Numbered from the stretch's first letter, positions 1 to 8,764 are shown. The stretch is DNA of 64,000 bases from Chloracidobacterium sp. (GCA_016712045.1 JADJRV010000016.1:109401-173400), one strand, 5' to 3'. Made by a program: numbers and translations. Notes: generated by a model from the sequence alone, not told the origin.

Positions 1-33
1 ACTCGACCGACACGGAGAATACAGTAATTTTGT

Positions 34-97
34 TTGGAGTCCCGGCTTTAGCCGACCTCAGGCACGACAAAGATTCTGCCTAAAGGCGGGACTCCAA
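34..97. repeat. REPIN-like double palindrome
   Basis: A 10-nt inverted repeat (TTGGAGTCCC at 34-43, its complement at 88-97) encloses two smaller hairpins: CGGCTTTAGCCG at 43-54 and GCCTAAAGGC at 78-87. The same plan, a GAGT-type outer stem around GGCTNNAGCC-type hairpins, recurs at 18679-18723. This resembles paired REP sequences (REPINs) that are normally mobilised by a RAYT transposase encoded elsewhere; none is in this window. Confidence 0.6.
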
Positions 98-103
98 GCT
101 GAT

Positions 104-298
104 ATGACCGAACTCAACGATTTTTATAACGACGGATCTAGCTGGATCTGCAAACGCTGCGAGAGCGAACTCGCCGCAGAGGCAGATCCGTGCAAAGATT
201 CGAAACCCGCAAACGCTCTCGCAAAATGGATGGACAACACCCGCCGCGTCCTCATCTGCCCACGCTGCGGTCTGACCGAGCCGGTCGAAAAGAGCTAA
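104..298 (+). CDS. Small zinc-ribbon protein (64 aa)
   Basis: A short acidic protein with two CxxC knuckles (C16/C19 and C52/C55) about 33 residues apart, the spacing of a zinc ribbon; an extra Cys lies at 30. It starts at ATG 104 just after a palindromic repeat and ends 50 nt before the phosphatase start. No strong ribosome binding site is visible. A competing upstream reading of the phosphatase frame overlaps it, but that extension has no family-like sequence, so both short proteins are preferred. Function is unknown; such single-ribbon proteins often bind nucleic acid or a partner protein, but nothing here decides that. Confidence 0.6.
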   Translation: MTELNDFYNDGSSWICKRCESELAAEADPCKDSKPANALAKWMDNTRRVLICPRCGLTEPVEKS

Positions 299-348
299 AA
301 CCCCACCTCATTTATCGACGTCCGGCCGCGCGTGATACATTTGTATCA

Positions 349-1206
349 ATGCTGCAAAAAGAGCTAGAGACCGCGACCGCACTCGCACGTGACGCCGGAA
401 AGGCCATCCTCGAAATATACGCGACCGATTTTGCCTCTGAGCAAAAGCTCGGGGCCGACAATTTTTCCGAGCCGGTAACGGCAGCGGATAAACGGGCGAG
501 CCGGATAATCGTCGATGGGCTTGAGGCCGCGTTTCCTGATGATGCAACGCTTTCGGAAGAGGAGCACGATGATGCGGCCGCACGGCTCGCGAACAAACGA
601 GTCTGGATCATCGACCCGCTCGACGGCACCGCTGGTTTTGTAAAACGCGACGGGGATTTTGGTGTCCAGATCGGCTTGGCGGTTGACGGTGTTCCAATGC
701 TTGGCGTTGTATATCTGCCGGTTCACGACATTCTCAGCTACGCCGTCAAAGGCAAAGGCTCATGGACGGTTGCACACGGCGGTGAGCCAACACGAATGAC
801 AACTTCCGGTAAAGATCTTCTTTCCGATCTAACGATGGCGATGTCCCGCGATCATCCCAGTTCGCGAATGGGTAGGATCATGGAATATTTTGGGATCGCA
901 AATAAGGTCAATCGCGGTTCTGTCGGGCTAAAGGTCGGGCTGATCGCCGATCAGGCCTGCGACATCTACATACACCCAAGCCCGCGAACCAAGCTCTGGG
1001 ACACGTGTGCCCCACAGATAATCCTTGAGGAAGCCGGCGGGCGGTTTACTGATCTGTTTGGATTTGAAATGCGTTACGACCGAGCCGACCTGCAAAACCG
1101 CAACGGCATCCTTGCAACCAATGGTGCCGCACACCCTCAGGCAGTCGAAAAACTCAAGCCTCTTCTCGTCGAATTTGGCCGCGTTCCTTACGGATCAGAA
1201 ACGTAG
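349..1206 (+). CDS. Inositol monophosphatase family phosphatase (CysQ/HisN-like)
   Basis: A 285-residue Mg-dependent phosphatase of the inositol monophosphatase superfamily. The metal-binding signatures are present: SEEE at residues 69-72, DPLDGT at 89-94, and a C-terminal WDxCAP motif followed by EEAGG. The DPLDGTxGFxxRDG form resembles 3'(2'),5'-bisphosphate nucleotidase (CysQ) and histidinol-phosphatase members more than true inositol phosphatases, so the substrate is left open. ATG 349 is chosen because the family's N-terminal helix (MLQKELETA) starts there. The frame is open back to 190, but that extension overlaps the zinc-ribbon gene and looks non-coding. No pathway neighbours are present. 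Confidence 0.85.
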   Translation: MLQKELETATALARDAGKAILEIYATDFASEQKLGADNFSEPVTAADKRASRIIVDGLEAAFPDDATLSEEEHDDAAARLANKRVWIIDPLDGTAGFVKRDGDFGVQIGLAVDGVPMLGVVYLPVHDILSYAVKGKGSWTVAHGGEPTRMTTSGKDLLSDLTMAMSRDHPSSRMGRIMEYFGIANKVNRGSVGLKVGLIADQACDIYIHPSPRTKLWDTCAPQIILEEAGGRFTDLFGFEMRYDRADLQNRNGILATNGAAHPQAVEKLKPLLVEFGRVPYGSET

Positions 1207-1285
1207 AAATCCTGAGATCAGCGCCAAAACGACACATATTTTTTCCAAACCGCCCCGGATTCCGCGCGAAATTAGATATTTTCAC

Positions 1286-1304
1286 AAAAAAACCTCGTCC
1301 GAGG
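1286..1304 (-). terminator. Possible minus-strand terminator-like hairpin
   Basis: Read on the minus strand, a CCTCG/CGAGG stem is followed by seven T residues (the A run at 1286-1292 on the plus strand). No minus-strand gene lies upstream of it, so it may be a relic or simply a hairpin in the 5' region of the STAS gene. Confidence 0.25.
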
Positions 1305-1403
1305 CGCTTAATTCCGTTGTTTTCCGAGATCAGTTGTGTTAAACATATACTTCAAGTAGCCGTTTCACGCGCTAACGCTAACTAATACAAGGAAAGAAAT
1401 TAC

Positions 1404-1724
1404 GTGACTACACAAAGTGCAGTTGTCAGTTCGTTAGAGCCAGTAGAGGGAACGGCTGTCATCCACGCCGGCGATTACATAAATAAACTCAGCGGCGAGC
1501 AGATCGAGCACGAATGCAAACGCAAACTCGACGAAGGCTGCACAGAACTCATCCTCAACTTTGCCGACACCGAGATCGTCAACAGCATCGGTATCTCGAT
1601 CCTGCTCGGCGTTATCGATACGGCGTCGAACAAAGGTGCAAAAGTCGTTTTTTCTGACATGAATGAAACCACGGTAGAATTATTTGAAATGCTTGGACTC
1701 ACAAAGCATGTCACATTAGCGTAA
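1404..1724 (+). CDS. STAS-domain anti-sigma factor antagonist-like protein
   Basis: A single STAS domain of 106 residues, the size of SpoIIAA/RsbV proteins that bind and release anti-sigma kinases in partner-switching circuits. The phosphoacceptor region reads VNSIGISILLG, with Ser61 aligning to the regulatory serine of SpoIIAA; the preceding Asp of the usual DSxG is Asn here. The start is GTG 1404, preceded by an AAGGAAAG ribosome binding site. The HD-GYP gene follows 10 nt downstream, so the two are probably co-transcribed, linking a partner switch to cyclic-di-GMP turnover. No cognate RsbW-type kinase is in the window. Confidence 0.85.
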   Translation: MTTQSAVVSSLEPVEGTAVIHAGDYINKLSGEQIEHECKRKLDEGCTELILNFADTEIVNSIGISILLGVIDTASNKGAKVVFSDMNETTVELFEMLGLTKHVTLA

Positions 1725-1734
1725 CGAGACAAAT

Positions 1735-3012
1735 ATGGCTGAACACGATCACAAGTTGATCCACGCATTTGGGGCGCTGGCCGAGCTGGGCCAGGAGATC
1801 ACGAATAAAAATAATTTTCAGGAAACCATCCGCACGTCTTTGCACTTGATATCGGGTGCGCTCGGCATCATGCGCGGGGCGGTGGCGAGATTTTCGCGGT
1901 TTGGCCATGAGCTGAATATGCTGGCCATTCGCGGCCTCGGTGATGATTTCCCGCTGAGCCTGAGCCTGACGCTTGAGGACGAACGCCAGTTTTTGTCATG
2001 CGGCCTGACACCGATCGATATTCAGCAAGCCAAGGTTTTGCCGTTCTTTCAGGTGTACGACGCGAGCTTTGAGCGGCGTGGGCTTGAGCTGTTTGTGCCG
2101 CTGGTCGTGCGTGACGAGATCGTCGGTGCGATATTTCTCGGTGAAAAAGCTACCGGCGAAGCCTACACCAATTACGAAAAAGAGATCGTCTGTGCGATGG
2201 GCCAGCATATTGGCGTCGCCATTGCCCAGCGCAATCTGATGGCCGAGATCGAACGCCACGCTAATGAGAACCGGCAGCTGTTTGACGAGATGCGTTCGAC
2301 CTATCACGACACGGTCAAGGCGTTTGCCGCCGCGATCGACTGCAAGGACAAATATACCGAGGGACACTCGGTCCGAGTGGGTAAATTCTCAGAGATAATT
2401 GCGATGGAGCTGGGTTGGGGCAAGGACGAGGTCGAGGGTGCGGCGGTTGCCGGATATCTGCACGATGTCGGCAAGCTGACCGTCGAGCGAAAGATCATCA
2501 ACGCTCCGTACCGCATCAACGCCAAAGAATCGAAAGAGCTCAACGGCCATCCCGGCGTCGGATATGAGATCTTGCAGCCGATTCATCATCCGTACACGGA
2601 CGTGCCGCTTGCGGCAAAATATCACCACGAACGCCTCGACGGACGCGGTTATCCCGATGGCCTTTATGACCGCGAGATACCATATATTGCAAAGATCGTG
2701 ACGCTTGCCGATTCGTTTGACGCGATGACGACTGACCGTCCATACAAGGCTCGCCGCCCTGCCAAAGAGGTTGTCGAGGATCTGCAGCGTAACGCCGGAA
2801 AGCAATTTGCACCTGAGCTGGTGACGGCATTTCTCGGCGGAATGTTGAAAGAATTGCAGGGCCAGGATAAGACGAAACGATTTCGCCGACTGCTCGGCCG
2901 CGACTATATGGAAGCCGAGGGCATCGTCGATACGCTCAAATACACGCTCAACGAAATGGCCCCGACTACGCCGATGACATACGTCGCGGCGGCGGGGCAG
3001 GTCATTCTTTAG
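1735..3012 (+). CDS. GAF/HD-GYP domain cyclic-di-GMP phosphodiesterase
   Basis: A 425-residue protein with an N-terminal GAF-like sensor (about 20-165), a short helical linker and an HD-GYP domain (about 190-370). Catalytic features are complete: H243-D244 within YLHDVGK, GHPxxGYEIL, YHHERLDGRGYPDG at 296-309, and an ADSFDAMTTDRPY stretch. HD-GYP proteins hydrolyse cyclic-di-GMP. There is no membrane segment, so it should be cytosolic with the GAF domain sensing a small ligand. It forms an apparent operon with the STAS gene. Its 3' end overlaps the convergent LysR gene by 11 nt. Confidence 0.93.
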   Translation: MAEHDHKLIHAFGALAELGQEITNKNNFQETIRTSLHLISGALGIMRGAVARFSRFGHELNMLAIRGLGDDFPLSLSLTLEDERQFLSCGLTPIDIQQAKVLPFFQVYDASFERRGLELFVPLVVRDEIVGAIFLGEKATGEAYTNYEKEIVCAMGQHIGVAIAQRNLMAEIERHANENRQLFDEMRSTYHDTVKAFAAAIDCKDKYTEGHSVRVGKFSEIIAMELGWGKDEVEGAAVAGYLHDVGKLTVERKIINAPYRINAKESKELNGHPGVGYEILQPIHHPYTDVPLAAKYHHERLDGRGYPDGLYDREIPYIAKIVTLADSFDAMTTDRPYKARRPAKEVVEDLQRNAGKQFAPELVTAFLGGMLKELQGQDKTKRFRRLLGRDYMEAEGIVDTLKYTLNEMAPTTPMTYVAAAGQVIL

Positions 3013-3898
3013 TACTTGGCTGTTCGAGCAATTGCAAGAATTTCTTTGCCGCAAGCGACAGCGTTTTGTCGCTGCGGTGGATGACGCCGACCGAACGAAC
3101 CCAATATTTTTCAGCTAGCTGGATGACCGCAAGGCTTCCGGCTTTTTTTGCTTCGATGACCGCCGGTTCCGGCACGATCGCCAGTCCAAAACCGACCTCG
3201 ACGGCGCGTTTGATGGTCTCGATGTTGTCAAATTCAGCGACCTTTTTGACCTCGACGCCGTTTGCCTTAAATATCTTGTCCATCGCCTTGCGCGTCGGCA
3301 CGTCTCGCTCAAAATGGACAAAATCCTGTCCGTTCAGGTCCGTCACCTTGACCTTGGTTTTGCTTGCCAGTATGTGATCTAGCGGGGCGATCAGTACCAA
3401 ACGGTTGTCGGACATCGGCGTAATAGTCAGGCCGCGCTTTGGTTCGGGAAAGGCGAGCACGCCGAGTTCGACGGTGCCGTTCATCACATCGCGAACGACA
3501 CGTGTCGTGCGTGAATATTCGAGATCGATCTTGGCGGCGGGAAACTTGGTCATAAATTCGCGCACCTTTTGCGGCAGCTCGTGCAGCCCGACGCTATAGA
3601 CGGTCGCGACTTTGACCGTGCCCCCGATCTTGCCGACGACACCACGCAGGCTCTCTTGCAACTGGTCGTACGCATCGAGCACCAGCTTTGATTCTCGATA
3701 AAACACCTCGCCAGCCGGCGTCAGCTTTATATCGCGGCGTCCGCGTATGCGTTCGAGCAGACGGCGTTTGAACTTTTCCTCAAGCGCTCGTATCTGCTGG
3801 CTGACGGCCGATTGCGTAATAAAGTTGCGCTCCGCCGCGAGAGAAAAACTTTCGAGGTCGACCAGATCGCAAAATACTTTTAGCGTTTCGATGTGCAT
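3002..3898 (-). CDS. LysR-family transcriptional regulator
   Basis: A 298-residue LysR protein. The N-terminal winged helix-turn-helix (about 1-60) contains the family signature of an AAERNFITQSAVSQQI helix followed by a KLTPAGEVFY segment; residues 90-295 form the periplasmic-binding-protein-like effector domain. It resembles the CysB/CbbR-type subgroup, but the ligand cannot be read from sequence. It is transcribed away from the sdh operon, with 172 nt between the starts, so it could act on that shared region as well as on itself. This is inference only. Confidence 0.92.
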   Translation of the reverse strand: MHIETLKVFCDLVDLESFSLAAERNFITQSAVSQQIRALEEKFKRRLLERIRGRRDIKLTPAGEVFYRESKLVLDAYDQLQESLRGVVGKIGGTVKVATVYSVGLHELPQKVREFMTKFPAAKIDLEYSRTTRVVRDVMNGTVELGVLAFPEPKRGLTITPMSDNRLVLIAPLDHILASKTKVKVTDLNGQDFVHFERDVPTRKAMDKIFKANGVEVKKVAEFDNIETIKRAVEVGFGLAIVPEPAVIEAKKAGSLAVIQLAEKYWVRSVGVIHRSDKTLSLAAKKFLQLLEQPSTKE

Positions 3899-3993
3899 AT
3901 TTGAGTAATTAGCTTAGCTGTTTAGCCCCAGCTATATTTTTCATTTTATCTTATATGATAGAACGCCTATTATAAAAAGCGATGGAGTGCGCT

Positions 3994-4022
3994 TTGCTGA
4001 ATCTGGCGTTTCAAATTAGAAT
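3994..4022 (+). promoter_or_regulatory. Candidate sigma-70 promoter for sdhCAB
   Basis: TTGCTG (3994-3999) and TAGAAT (4017-4022) are separated by 17 nt, about 50 nt before the sdhC start. The -10 matches consensus in five of six bases; the -35 is weak. Confidence 0.35.
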
Positions 4023-4070
4023 TCAGAAATCACGTCGTAGTTATATTTTGATCTAGACACCGCACAGAAA

Positions 4071-4787
4071 ATGGCCGTTAAATTTTCCAAGACCTTTCTG
4101 CTGAGAAAGCTGCATCAGATCACGGGCATCGTCCCGCTGGGTGTATTTTTCTTTGTCCACATGTTCACCAACTCAAAAGCGATGAACGGCGACGCGAGTT
4201 TTAATAAAGCGGTCAAAGAAATTCACGACATCCCGTTTTTGCTGCTGATCGAGATCTTCGGCATATTTGTGCCGCTCATTTTTCACTCGGTCTATGGCAT
4301 CCTGATCTCGGCTGAGGCCAAGCCAAACGCCCTAAATTACGGCTATGGCCGCAACTGGTTTTACATGCTCCAGCGGGCGACCGGTATATTTTTGTTCTTT
4401 TTCATACTATTTCATGTGTTGAATTTACGGTTCGGGCTGATCCCATACCTCAATATGACGCCCGTCGCCGGCAATGCTGACAAAGCTTTTGCGATCGTCT
4501 CGGCTGAATTTCAGATCACTTGGGTGATGGCGCTGTATATCCTCGGCATACTGGCGACTGCGTGGCATTTGGCGTATGGATTCTTTTTATTCGCGGTGGA
4601 TTGGGGCATCGTGATCGGTGAAAGGGCTCAAAAGGTTACGCTCTCAGCGTGTCTCGGCCTTGCTGCAATGCTCTCGTTCGTCGGCATCAACGCGGCGTTT
4701 TCATTCGTCCGTCCGTGCGGACTTATGCCCAAATTCATTTGCGAAGAGACTAAAAAACCGGCACCCGCAGGAGCGGCAAAGTTTTAA
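4071..4787 (+). CDS. sdhC: Succinate dehydrogenase cytochrome b subunit
   Basis: A 238-residue integral membrane protein of the fused b-type (B. subtilis SdhC/FrdC-like), which anchors the catalytic dimer and passes electrons through haem to quinone. Five hydrophobic segments are visible, with histidines in the expected helices (KLHQITG, FFVHMF, IFHSVYG, LFHVLNLRF, AWHLAYG). As this single subunit covers both anchor polypeptides, no sdhD is expected and none is seen. The stop is only 4 nt before the sdhA start, indicating tight coupling. Confidence 0.93.
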   Translation: MAVKFSKTFLLRKLHQITGIVPLGVFFFVHMFTNSKAMNGDASFNKAVKEIHDIPFLLLIEIFGIFVPLIFHSVYGILISAEAKPNALNYGYGRNWFYMLQRATGIFLFFFILFHVLNLRFGLIPYLNMTPVAGNADKAFAIVSAEFQITWVMALYILGILATAWHLAYGFFLFAVDWGIVIGERAQKVTLSACLGLAAMLSFVGINAAFSFVRPCGLMPKFICEETKKPAPAGAAKF

Positions 4788-4791
4788 TTTT

Positions 4792-6582
4792 ATGGCATCA
4801 AGTGGCTTAAAAATTGCGATCGTTGGCGGCGGCCTAGCGGGCCTAGCGGCGGCGATGAAGATCGCTGAGGCGGGACACGAGGTCGATCTGATCTCAGTCG
4901 TGCCGGTCAAGCGTTCGCACTCGGTCTGTGCCCAGGGCGGCATTAACGGAGCCGTCAATACCAAGGGCGAGGGCGATTCTCCCGCTAAGCATCTCGACGA
5001 CACGGTCTATGGCGGCGATTTTCTCGCCAACCAGCCGCCGGTCAAACGCATGACCGATATGGCGCCCGAGATCATCTATCTGTTTGATCGCATGGGCGTG
5101 CCTTTTTCGCGAACAAAAGAGGGTTTGATGGATTTTCGCCGTTTTGGCGGAACCCTCCATCACCGGACGGCGTTTGCGGGTGCATCAACCGGACAACAGC
5201 TTTTATATGCTCTCGACGAGCAGGTCCGCAAATGGGAAGTCGGCGGCAAGGTCACAAAATACGAGGGGTGGGAAATGCTCTCACTCATCCTCGACGATCA
5301 TCAAGTCTGTCGCGGCCTGGTCGCAATGAACTTGCAAACGCTCGAATTAAAATCGTTTGCGGCGGACGCCGTCATTATGGCGACCGGCGGTCCCGGGATG
5401 GTGTTTGGCAAATCAACCAATTCGCAGACCTGCACCGGCAGCGCAGTTGGAGCTTGTTACGAACAAGGTGCGAAATACGCCAACGGGGAATTTATCCAGG
5501 TCCACCCTACGTCGATCCCAGGCGAAGATAAACTCCGATTAATGAGCGAGTCCGCTCGCGGCGAAGGCGGCCGCGTCTGGGTGCCGCGTGATCCGATGGA
5601 CGCCCGAAAGCCAAAAGAGATCCCCGACGCCGATCGACGCTATTTTCTCGAAGAAAAATATCCGGCATACGGCAATCTCGTTCCGCGCGACATCGCGACG
5701 CGAGAAATATTTCAGGTCTGCCTCGAAGGCAGCGGTGTCGGCGGCGAAAATCAGGTCTATCTCGATCTGACGCATATTCCGGCCGAAGTGCTGACCGAAA
5801 AGCTCGGAGCGATCCTTGAAATTTACGAGATGTTCGTCGGCGACGACCCTCGATATGTGCCGATGCGAATTTTCCCTGGCGTTCATTATTCGATGGGCGG
5901 GCTGTGGGTCGATTTTGAACAGAGGACCAATATTCCGGGATTGTTTGCGGCCGGCGAATGCGATTATTCGATCCACGGTGCGAACCGGCTTGGTGCAAAC
6001 TCGTTGTTGTCATGTGTTTACGGCGGTTTTGTCGCGGCTCCGTCGGCGATGGAATATGCCAAGAACGTTGAACGCGGTTCGTCGGAAACTAACGGCATCC
6101 ACGCTGCTGAGCTCAAACGCCAGCAGGAGATCAACGATTCGATCATAAAGAGCGAGGGCGGCGAAAATCAGTATAAACTTCACGAAGAACTCGGCAAGGT
6201 AATGACTGACAACGTCACCGTTGTCCGCTACAACGACCGTTTGCAGGCGACCGATGACAAGATCCGCGAGCTGCAGGACCGGTTCAAAAATATCTCGATC
6301 AATGATTCAAATCTCTGGGCGACACAGGCCGTGCCGCATGCACGTCAGTTTTCAAATATGCTCAACCTCGCGCGTGTCATCACGCTCGGGGCGTTGAACC
6401 GCAACGAATCTCGCGGAGCGCATTACAAACCCGATTTTCCCGAACGCGATGATGAGAACTTTATGAAATCGACCATCGCCGAATACTCGGCCGAGGCTCC
6501 GGTACTGAGCTACGAGCCGATCGACATATCCTTGGTCGAACCGAGAAAGAGAGACTATTCGTCGGGTAAGAAAAAGGCATAG
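4792..6582 (+). CDS. sdhA: Succinate dehydrogenase flavoprotein subunit
   Basis: A 596-residue FAD subunit that oxidises succinate to fumarate. It has the dinucleotide-binding GGGLAG motif at 12-17, the covalent-flavin histidine H43 in HSVCAQGG, the active-site HPTSIPG and SARGEGGRVW segments, and the C-terminal RNESRGAHY. ATG 4792 is chosen because it immediately precedes the FAD fold; the frame is open further upstream but that part lies inside sdhC. It lies between sdhC and sdhB, so the whole complex II is encoded as a three-gene operon. Confidence 0.96.
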   Translation: MASSGLKIAIVGGGLAGLAAAMKIAEAGHEVDLISVVPVKRSHSVCAQGGINGAVNTKGEGDSPAKHLDDTVYGGDFLANQPPVKRMTDMAPEIIYLFDRMGVPFSRTKEGLMDFRRFGGTLHHRTAFAGASTGQQLLYALDEQVRKWEVGGKVTKYEGWEMLSLILDDHQVCRGLVAMNLQTLELKSFAADAVIMATGGPGMVFGKSTNSQTCTGSAVGACYEQGAKYANGEFIQVHPTSIPGEDKLRLMSESARGEGGRVWVPRDPMDARKPKEIPDADRRYFLEEKYPAYGNLVPRDIATREIFQVCLEGSGVGGENQVYLDLTHIPAEVLTEKLGAILEIYEMFVGDDPRYVPMRIFPGVHYSMGGLWVDFEQRTNIPGLFAAGECDYSIHGANRLGANSLLSCVYGGFVAAPSAMEYAKNVERGSSETNGIHAAELKRQQEINDSIIKSEGGENQYKLHEELGKVMTDNVTVVRYNDRLQATDDKIRELQDRFKNISINDSNLWATQAVPHARQFSNMLNLARVITLGALNRNESRGAHYKPDFPERDDENFMKSTIAEYSAEAPVLSYEPIDISLVEPRKRDYSSGKKKA

Positions 6583-6587
6583 AAGAG

Positions 6588-7430
6588 ATGACCACGAACG
6601 CACACATCGAAAAAAAGAGGCTCGAAACGCCCCCCGCGACGATCAAATTTAAGATCCAGCGGCGTGAGAAAGAAGGTGCTCAGGCGCATTGGGAAACCTT
6701 TGAGCTGCAATATCGCCGCAACCTGAATGTCATCTCGGCGTTGATGGAGATCCGCAAAAATCCCGTGACGATCGAAGGCAAGCAAACAACGCCGCCGGTG
6801 TGGGATATGTCGTGTCTCGAACAGGTTTGCGGCATTTGTACGATGGTGATCGACGGCAAAGTGCGGCAATCTTGCTCGGCTCTTATCGACGATCTGCTAT
6901 TAGCATCTAATTCGGATACGGTGACGCTTGCCCCGATGTCAAAATTTCCAAACGTCCGCGACCTCAAGGTTGATCGTTCGAAAATGTTTGACCACCTGAA
7001 ACAGGTCGAGGCTTGGGTCGAGCTTGATGGATCTTACAACCTCGGCCCCGGGCCGCACATATCCAACGAAGTCGCGCAGGAACGCTATGCGTTCTCGCGT
7101 TGTATGACCTGTGGCTGCTGTCTTGAGGCGTGTCCGCAATACGGCGATGACAATTACATCGGCCCGCAGGCGATCGCTCAAGCTCGCTTGTTCAACATGC
7201 ACCCGACCGGCAAGATGACCGCCGAGGACCGCATCAACGGCTTGCTCGGCGACGACGGCATTACAAATTGCGGCAACGCGCAAAACTGTATTCAGGTCTG
7301 TCCCATGGGCATTCCGCTGACCAAAGCGATCTACGAAACGAATCGTGACATCACGGTCAACGCATTATTTGGTTGGCTCAAAAAAATAAGCCCAATTGGC
7401 GCGTCAAAAAATGCTTGCGTTGAGATGTAA
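6588..7430 (+). CDS. sdhB: Succinate dehydrogenase iron-sulfur subunit
   Basis: A 280-residue electron-transfer subunit. The 2Fe-2S cysteines are C76, C81, C84 and C96. The [4Fe-4S]/[3Fe-4S] ferredoxin domain has C172, C175, C178, C182 and C228, C234, C238 in CxxCxxCxxxC and CxxxxxCxxxCP patterns. It is slightly longer than typical SdhB because of an N-terminal basic extension. It starts 5 nt after sdhA with an AGAAGAG ribosome binding site overlapping the sdhA stop. It completes complex II. Confidence 0.95.
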   Translation: MTTNAHIEKKRLETPPATIKFKIQRREKEGAQAHWETFELQYRRNLNVISALMEIRKNPVTIEGKQTTPPVWDMSCLEQVCGICTMVIDGKVRQSCSALIDDLLLASNSDTVTLAPMSKFPNVRDLKVDRSKMFDHLKQVEAWVELDGSYNLGPGPHISNEVAQERYAFSRCMTCGCCLEACPQYGDDNYIGPQAIAQARLFNMHPTGKMTAEDRINGLLGDDGITNCGNAQNCIQVCPMGIPLTKAIYETNRDITVNALFGWLKKISPIGASKNACVEM

Positions 7431-7521
7431 GTGGAGTTAAGATTGACTCACGACTTAGTAGTAGGCAATTTGAAATTTGTCGGGTAGGGCAGATTTGGCC
7501 GGATGCCGATCAGCGGCGACC

Positions 7522-7559
7522 GGGCCAAAGGCCCATTTGAACTTCGTAAGGTTAACCTT
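7522..7559 (+). other. Two short palindromes upstream of a small membrane-protein gene
   Basis: GGGCCAAAGGCCC (7522-7534) and the perfect palindrome AAGGTTAACCTT (7548-7559) lie just before the GGAGGTG ribosome binding site. They could fold in the leader RNA. I could not match them to a known riboswitch. Confidence 0.3.
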
Positions 7560-7581
7560 TTTACGATCGGAGGTGATTTTT

Positions 7582-7782
7582 GTGAAGGATATGCTGTTTG
7601 CACTATTAGCTTTGGTTTCCGCGATACTTGCGGCGTTTTCGTTCTACAAATATGTGAGCGGAACCGGCGAGACAATGTATATAGCGGGAGCGATCATTTT
7701 TGTGATCCTGACAGTTGTTTTGGGGGGATTGTTCCTCTCGGGCAGGGTCAATAAAAATGAAGAGATCCATATCACCGAATAA
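7582..7782 (+). CDS. Small membrane protein (66 aa)
   Basis: A 66-residue protein consisting of two hydrophobic segments (about 3-20 and 31-52) joined by a short polar loop (KYVSGTGET), with a charged C-terminus. The start is GTG 7582, fixed by a very strong GGAGGTG ribosome binding site 6 nt upstream; the open frame further upstream lacks a credible start signal. Unknown function. It lies 150 nt after sdhB and is followed by a clear terminator, so it may be the last gene of the sdh transcript or a separate unit. Confidence 0.7.
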   Translation: MKDMLFALLALVSAILAAFSFYKYVSGTGETMYIAGAIIFVILTVVLGGLFLSGRVNKNEEIHITE

Positions 7783-7850
7783 ATTTGTTCGGTTTGACAT
7801 GGCAACGGGCGGCTGTAAATTGATGTAACAGCCGAATATATTTCTGTAAG

Positions 7851-7889
7851 AACGACCTGGGTGTGATGATCTGGGTCGTTTTTCTTTTT
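7851..7889 (+). terminator. Rho-independent terminator
   Basis: A 7-bp stem AACGACC (7851-7857) / GGTCGTT (7874-7880) is followed by a T-rich tract to 7889. It closes the transcription unit of the small membrane protein. A second hairpin GGCTGT/ACAGCC (7811-7833) precedes it. Confidence 0.8.
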
Positions 7890-7996
7890 GCCTTACGTCA
7901 TCTTAACTATGGACAGACGCCGATTTTGCGTTATACTTTATAATGTTGAAAAAAATGTAATGATTAGAAATTACGTTCTTTCTATACTTGATCAAG

Positions 7997-8565
7997 ATGC
8001 CAAAGATAGCAGACATACAGGAAACGCCAAATCCCAACGCCGTAAAGTTCATACTCAAAGAACCGGTGTCTCACGGCACTTCGCACTCGTTCAAATCGGC
8101 CGAGGCGGTGAGCGCGACGCTCTCGCAAAATCGATCTTCGACGTCGGCGAGGTCGTGTCGGTGTTTTACATGGACAAGATGATCACGGTCGAAAAGACCG
8201 ATGACGCCGAATGGGACGAGATCTTGCCTGATCTTGCGGTACCGATACGTGCGGCGGAGGCCGTCGCGGCTTCGAATGGGAACGGCAAAGCTGCGGCTGC
8301 GGCCGTCGGCGGAGCGATCGCGGCTGCGGCAAGCGACGACCCAAAGATACGCGAGATCGAGGCTCTGCTTGACGAACGCATCCGTCCGTTTCTCGCCAGT
8401 GACGGCGGCTGGCTTGAGATTTTAGAGCTCGAAGATTCGACGCTAAAAATTCGTTACGAAGGTGCCTGCGGCAGCTGTCCGAGCTCGCTGACCGGCACGC
8501 TCATGGCGATCGAAAATATGATCCAGGACGAGATCGATCCCGAGATCAAAGTCATAGTCGCCTAA
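7997..8565 (+). pseudogene. Nfu/NifU-type Fe-S cluster carrier, frameshifted
   Basis: Two frames together give one Nfu protein of about 189 residues. The first (from ATG 7997) carries the Nfu N-terminal domain signature QETPNPNAVKFIL. The second continues with the end of that domain (AKSIFDVGEVVSVFY), an Ala-rich linker, and the C-terminal NifU domain with its cluster-binding CxxC in GACGSCPSS. The frame changes by one base near 8115-8125. The fold is continuous across the break, so a sequencing indel is more likely than real decay. Nfu proteins deliver [4Fe-4S] clusters to apo-enzymes; the nearby sdhB is an obvious kind of client. Confidence 0.85.
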
Positions 8566-8610
8566 GTCCCACGTTCAACAAACTTTATTTTGTTTATACA
8601 TAAGAATTTC

Positions 8611-8640
8611 TTGACATTTTCAGCCTGAAAACGTCATAAT
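8611..8640 (+). promoter_or_regulatory. Strong sigma-70 promoter
   Basis: A perfect -35 TTGACA (8611-8616) and -10 CATAAT (8635-8640, five of six consensus) are 18 nt apart. This is the best promoter match in the window and predicts a start near 8647 for the 536-residue protein gene. Confidence 0.7.
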
Positions 8641-8646
8641 TCGAAG

Positions 8647-8764
8647 GTAGGCGATTTGTGCCAATCGTCGCCCCCAACCTGAGGGCAAACATGCTGCCCA
8701 GATCTGCCAACCGCAAATAATCCTTATATAAACATTATTTTGCCCTGATGGAGGAGAAACCTAA
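8647..8764 (+). promoter_or_regulatory. Structured 5' leader of unknown function
   Basis: About 118 nt between the predicted transcription start and the GTG start. It contains GGCGA/TCGCC and GGGCA/TGCCC hairpins bracketed by GGTAGGC and GCCAACC segments, then an AU-rich linker and a GGAGGAG ribosome binding site. It does not match a riboswitch consensus I know. Confidence 0.35.

Noticed and set aside
190..348. Extension of the phosphatase frame
   Set aside because: Arg/Pro-rich and lies over the zinc-ribbon gene; the family start is at 349.
4618..4791. Upstream extension of sdhA
   Set aside because: Overlaps sdhC in another frame and has no flavoprotein similarity; ATG 4792 fits the FAD fold.
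7490..7581. Possible riboswitch before the small membrane protein
   Set aside because: The hairpins did not match the c-di-GMP, guanidine or fluoride consensus I compared.
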